Source of the DNA: Cyanobacteria bacterium M_surface_7_m2_040
Lineage (GTDB): Bacteria > Cyanobacteriota > Cyanobacteriia > PCC-6307 > Cyanobiaceae
DNA length: 6,972 nucleotides
NCBI GenBank assembly: GCA_016882555.1
Contig: VGPQ01000068.1
Coordinates: 1 to 6,972 of the forward strand
Direction of reading: 5' to 3'
The number at the start of each line of letters is the position of its first letter. Position 1 is the first letter of the stretch. Under the pieces are notes generated by a model that was given only the letters and a program-made list of their open reading frames with translations, did not search any database and was not told the DNA's origin. The translations under genes were made by a program, and so were the position numbers. Below, piece by piece: positions 5,379-6,972 of this stretch.

Positions 5379-5645
5379 TCAGCCCGCCATGGTCAGCCGG
5401 CGGTGGGGCACCTCCCACTGCACCAGATGGCCCCAGGCCTGCTGGCGCACCCAGCAGCGCCCACCCTTGCACTGGATCAACTGAAACGGCGGCAGGTCAG
5501 ACGGTTGGTTCACCAGTTTCACGAAACTCCCCGGGGGGAGCAGCTCCACCACATTGCTTGTGTTGCTGTCGGGCGCCGGGCGGCGCCGTGATCTCTGCTG
5601 GCCGGGTGGGTGGGAGGCTCCCATCGTTGCCATGGCGGTGAACAC
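5379..5645 (-). CDS. Small hypothetical protein, 56-88 aa
   Basis: The minus-strand frame ends in TGA (5381-5379). The longest form is 88 residues from GTG at 5645, with AGGA 3 nt before it (5652-5649). Inner starts are ATG at 5633 and 5624 and GTG at 5552 or 5549. The N-terminal 30 or so residues are Pro/Arg/Ser rich and unstructured. The second half is protein-like and begins LLPPGSFVKLVNQPSDLPPF, followed by a KGGRCWVRQQAWG block and VQWEVPHRRL. This looks like a small beta-barrel-type domain with a basic, aromatic surface. I recognise no named family; it has the feel of the small conserved hypotheticals of picocyanobacteria. If only the compact domain is real, the gene starts at about 5549. 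It is divergent from tlyA and lies upstream of purB on the same strand. Confidence 0.6.
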   Translation of the reverse strand: MFTAMATMGASHPPGQQRSRRRPAPDSNTSNVVELLPPGSFVKLVNQPSDLPPFQLIQCKGGRCWVRQQAWGHLVQWEVPHRRLTMAG

Positions 5646-5698
5646 AGGTCCTGAATTCGCGCCATCCTCCGGTGGTTTTTATCCGCGGCTGCCGTTGC

Positions 5699-5714
5699 AC
5701 GGAATCTGTTCCGT
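5699..5714. promoter_or_regulatory. Dyad ACGGAA-N4-TTCCGT upstream of tlyA
   Basis: A perfect inverted repeat with 6-bp arms around TCTG lies in the divergent gap between the small hypothetical gene and tlyA, 51 nt before the tlyA ATG. Its symmetry and spacing suit a dimeric repressor or activator. No regulator is known from the sequence. Confidence 0.35.
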
Positions 5715-5739
5715 TTCCTGTGTGGTTCGATGAAGCAAG

Positions 5740-5754
5740 GCAACACGGTGTTGC
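5740..5754. promoter_or_regulatory. 15-bp perfect palindrome just before tlyA
   Basis: GCAACAC-G-GTGTTGC is a perfect palindrome ending 10 nt before the tlyA ATG, in the place where a ribosome binding site would be expected; none is visible. It could be an operator, or in RNA a small hairpin limiting initiation. Confidence 0.4.
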
Positions 5755-5764
5755 GCCAGCGCCC

Positions 5765-6604
5765 ATGGCCCGCAAGCAGCGTCTCGATATGGAGCTGGTG
5801 GCCCGGGGCCTGGCCGACAGCCGTCAGCAGGCGCAGCAGCTGATCCGTGCCGGTCTGGTGCGCAGTGGCGACCAGGTGCTCGACAAGCCTGGCCACGAGG
5901 TGCGTCCTGAAGCGGAGCTGCAGGTGGCGCAGCGGCCGCGGTTTGTCTCCCGCGGCGGCGAGAAGTTGGCTGCGGCCCTGGAGGCCTTCGTGTTGCCGGT
6001 GCAGGGCAGGGTCTGCCTGGATGGCGGCATTTCGACGGGTGGCTTCAGCGACTGCCTGCTGCAGGCCGGTGCCGCGCGCGTGTATGGCATTGATGTGGGC
6101 TATGGCCAGACCGCCTGGAGCCTGCGCAGCGACCCGCGGGTGGTGCTCAAGGAGCGCACCAACCTGCGCCACCTCAGCCCCGAGCAGCTCTATGGGCCGG
6201 AGGATCCCTGGCCCGATCTGGCCGTGGCTGATGTGTCGTTCATCTCCCTGACCCTGGTGCTGCCAGCCCTGATGGCCCTGGTGCAGCCCCACCCGGAGGC
6301 CGGGGGAGTGGAGCTGCTGCTGCTGGTGAAGCCCCAGTTCGAGGTGGGCCGGGAGCGGGTGGGCAAAGGCGGTGTGGTGCGCGAGCCTTCGGCGCACGTG
6401 CAGGCCATCACACGGGTGCTGCAGGGGGCGGCTCAGCACGGGCTCAGCGCCGCAGGGCTGATCGCCTCGCCCATCACCGGGCCGGCCGGCAACCACGAAT
6501 ATCTGCTGTGGCTGCAGCACCAGCTCCTGCACACAGCTGCCGCTGAAGGGGCGGTGAACGAGGCGGTGATTCAGCGGGTGGTGAGGCAGACCCTGGGCGG
6601 TTGA
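5765..6604 (+). CDS. tlyA: TlyA-family rRNA (cytidine-2'-O)-methyltransferase
   Basis: 279 residues from the ATG at 5765. The frame is open upstream to 5672, but those residues are unlike the family. An N-terminal S4 RNA-binding domain (about 5-60: RLDMELVARGLADSRQQAQQ, later GLVRSGDQVLDKPG) is followed by an FtsJ-like methyltransferase domain. The SAM motif is CLDGGISTGGFSDCLL (84-99). The K-D-K-E catalytic set is complete: Lys67 (SRGGEKL), Asp156 (VADVSFIS), Lys189 (LVKPQFEVGRERVGKGG) and Glu245 (GPAGNHEYLLW). TlyA 2'-O-methylates 16S C1409 and/or 23S C1920, giving capreomycin sensitivity in mycobacteria; the name hemolysin is historical. The N-terminus is not of the long type that would clearly show dual 16S/23S activity, so specificity is open. 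It converges on glnB over a hairpin. Confidence 0.93.
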   Translation: MARKQRLDMELVARGLADSRQQAQQLIRAGLVRSGDQVLDKPGHEVRPEAELQVAQRPRFVSRGGEKLAAALEAFVLPVQGRVCLDGGISTGGFSDCLLQAGAARVYGIDVGYGQTAWSLRSDPRVVLKERTNLRHLSPEQLYGPEDPWPDLAVADVSFISLTLVLPALMALVQPHPEAGGVELLLLVKPQFEVGRERVGKGGVVREPSAHVQAITRVLQGAAQHGLSAAGLIASPITGPAGNHEYLLWLQHQLLHTAAAEGAVNEAVIQRVVRQTLGG

Positions 6605-6629
6605 CCCGTCAGCCAGGGTCGCTGGCGGG

Positions 6630-6630
<1 letters not shown>
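6604..6630. terminator. Bidirectional hairpin between tlyA and glnB
   Basis: ACCCGTCAGC (6604-6613) pairs with GCTGGCGGGT (6621-6630) over 10 bp, with one T/G wobble and a 7-nt loop. It runs from the last base of the tlyA stop codon to the last base of the glnB stop codon, filling the gap. No T-run follows on either strand. A shared terminator or transcript-end stabiliser for the convergent pair is likely. Confidence 0.55.
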
Positions 6631-6971
<341 letters not shown>

Positions 6972-6972
6972 T

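Noticed and set aside
5252..5641. A + strand open frame of 129 codons across the purB leader
   Set aside because: It is Pro/Ala/Gly-rich with no domain pattern. The minus-strand frame at 5379-5645 has much more protein-like sequence in its second half.
5672..5764. A 31-residue N-terminal extension of TlyA
   Set aside because: The extension does not resemble the S4 domain start, and the family begins at about the ATG at 5765; the region holds dyads more consistent with control sequence.
5519..6532. A 337-codon open frame on the - strand
   Set aside because: It is antisense to tlyA, whose catalytic motifs are complete. Its product is a His/Gln/Leu-rich shadow without recognisable folds.

Overview
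The window reads as part of a picocyanobacterial chromosome (Cyanobium / Synechococcus type). The evidence is high G+C content, a full-length cyanobacterial-type PII protein, densely packed genes on both strands, and many GTG/TTG starts. The lineage is inferred from protein character, not from a database search.

Layout, left to right. (1) 1-429: the 3' end of a Ski2-like helicase. (2) 476-2674: a cluster of three type II toxin-antitoxin (TA) modules: hicB-hicA on the + strand, phd-vapC (PIN type) on the - strand, and a second hicA-hicB on the - strand with the opposite gene order. Embedded among them are rlmH (23S rRNA methyltransferase, +) and a previously easy-to-miss 39-residue single-span membrane protein (-). 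(3) 2800-3906: an OsmC-family protein followed 15 nt later, in the same reading frame, by a six-span membrane protein of probable GAP/SfLAP type. (4) 3923-5218 (-): purB, adenylosuccinate lyase, with a forced TTG start and a large imperfect hairpin just upstream. (5) 5379-5645 (-): a small hypothetical protein. (6) 5765-6604 (+): a TlyA-family rRNA 2'-O-methyltransferase. (7) 6630-6968 (-): glnB (PII), convergent with tlyA across a 25-nt gap that is almost entirely one hairpin.

Functionally the core genes are housekeeping: RNA helicase, two rRNA methyltransferases, purine synthesis and nitrogen/carbon signalling. The accessory layer is the TA cluster, sitting between the helicase and the osmC pair. 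A 28-nt near-repeat of the helicase 3' region lies beyond hicA; its first three differences all fall at codon third positions. This looks like a scar of the event that brought in the first TA module.

I found no IS element, CRISPR array, tRNA or rRNA. I do not see a wholly new system. The most interesting unexplained signals are the helicase relic, the purB leader hairpin with an alternative pairing partner next to the start codon, and several strong dyads in the intergenic regions.
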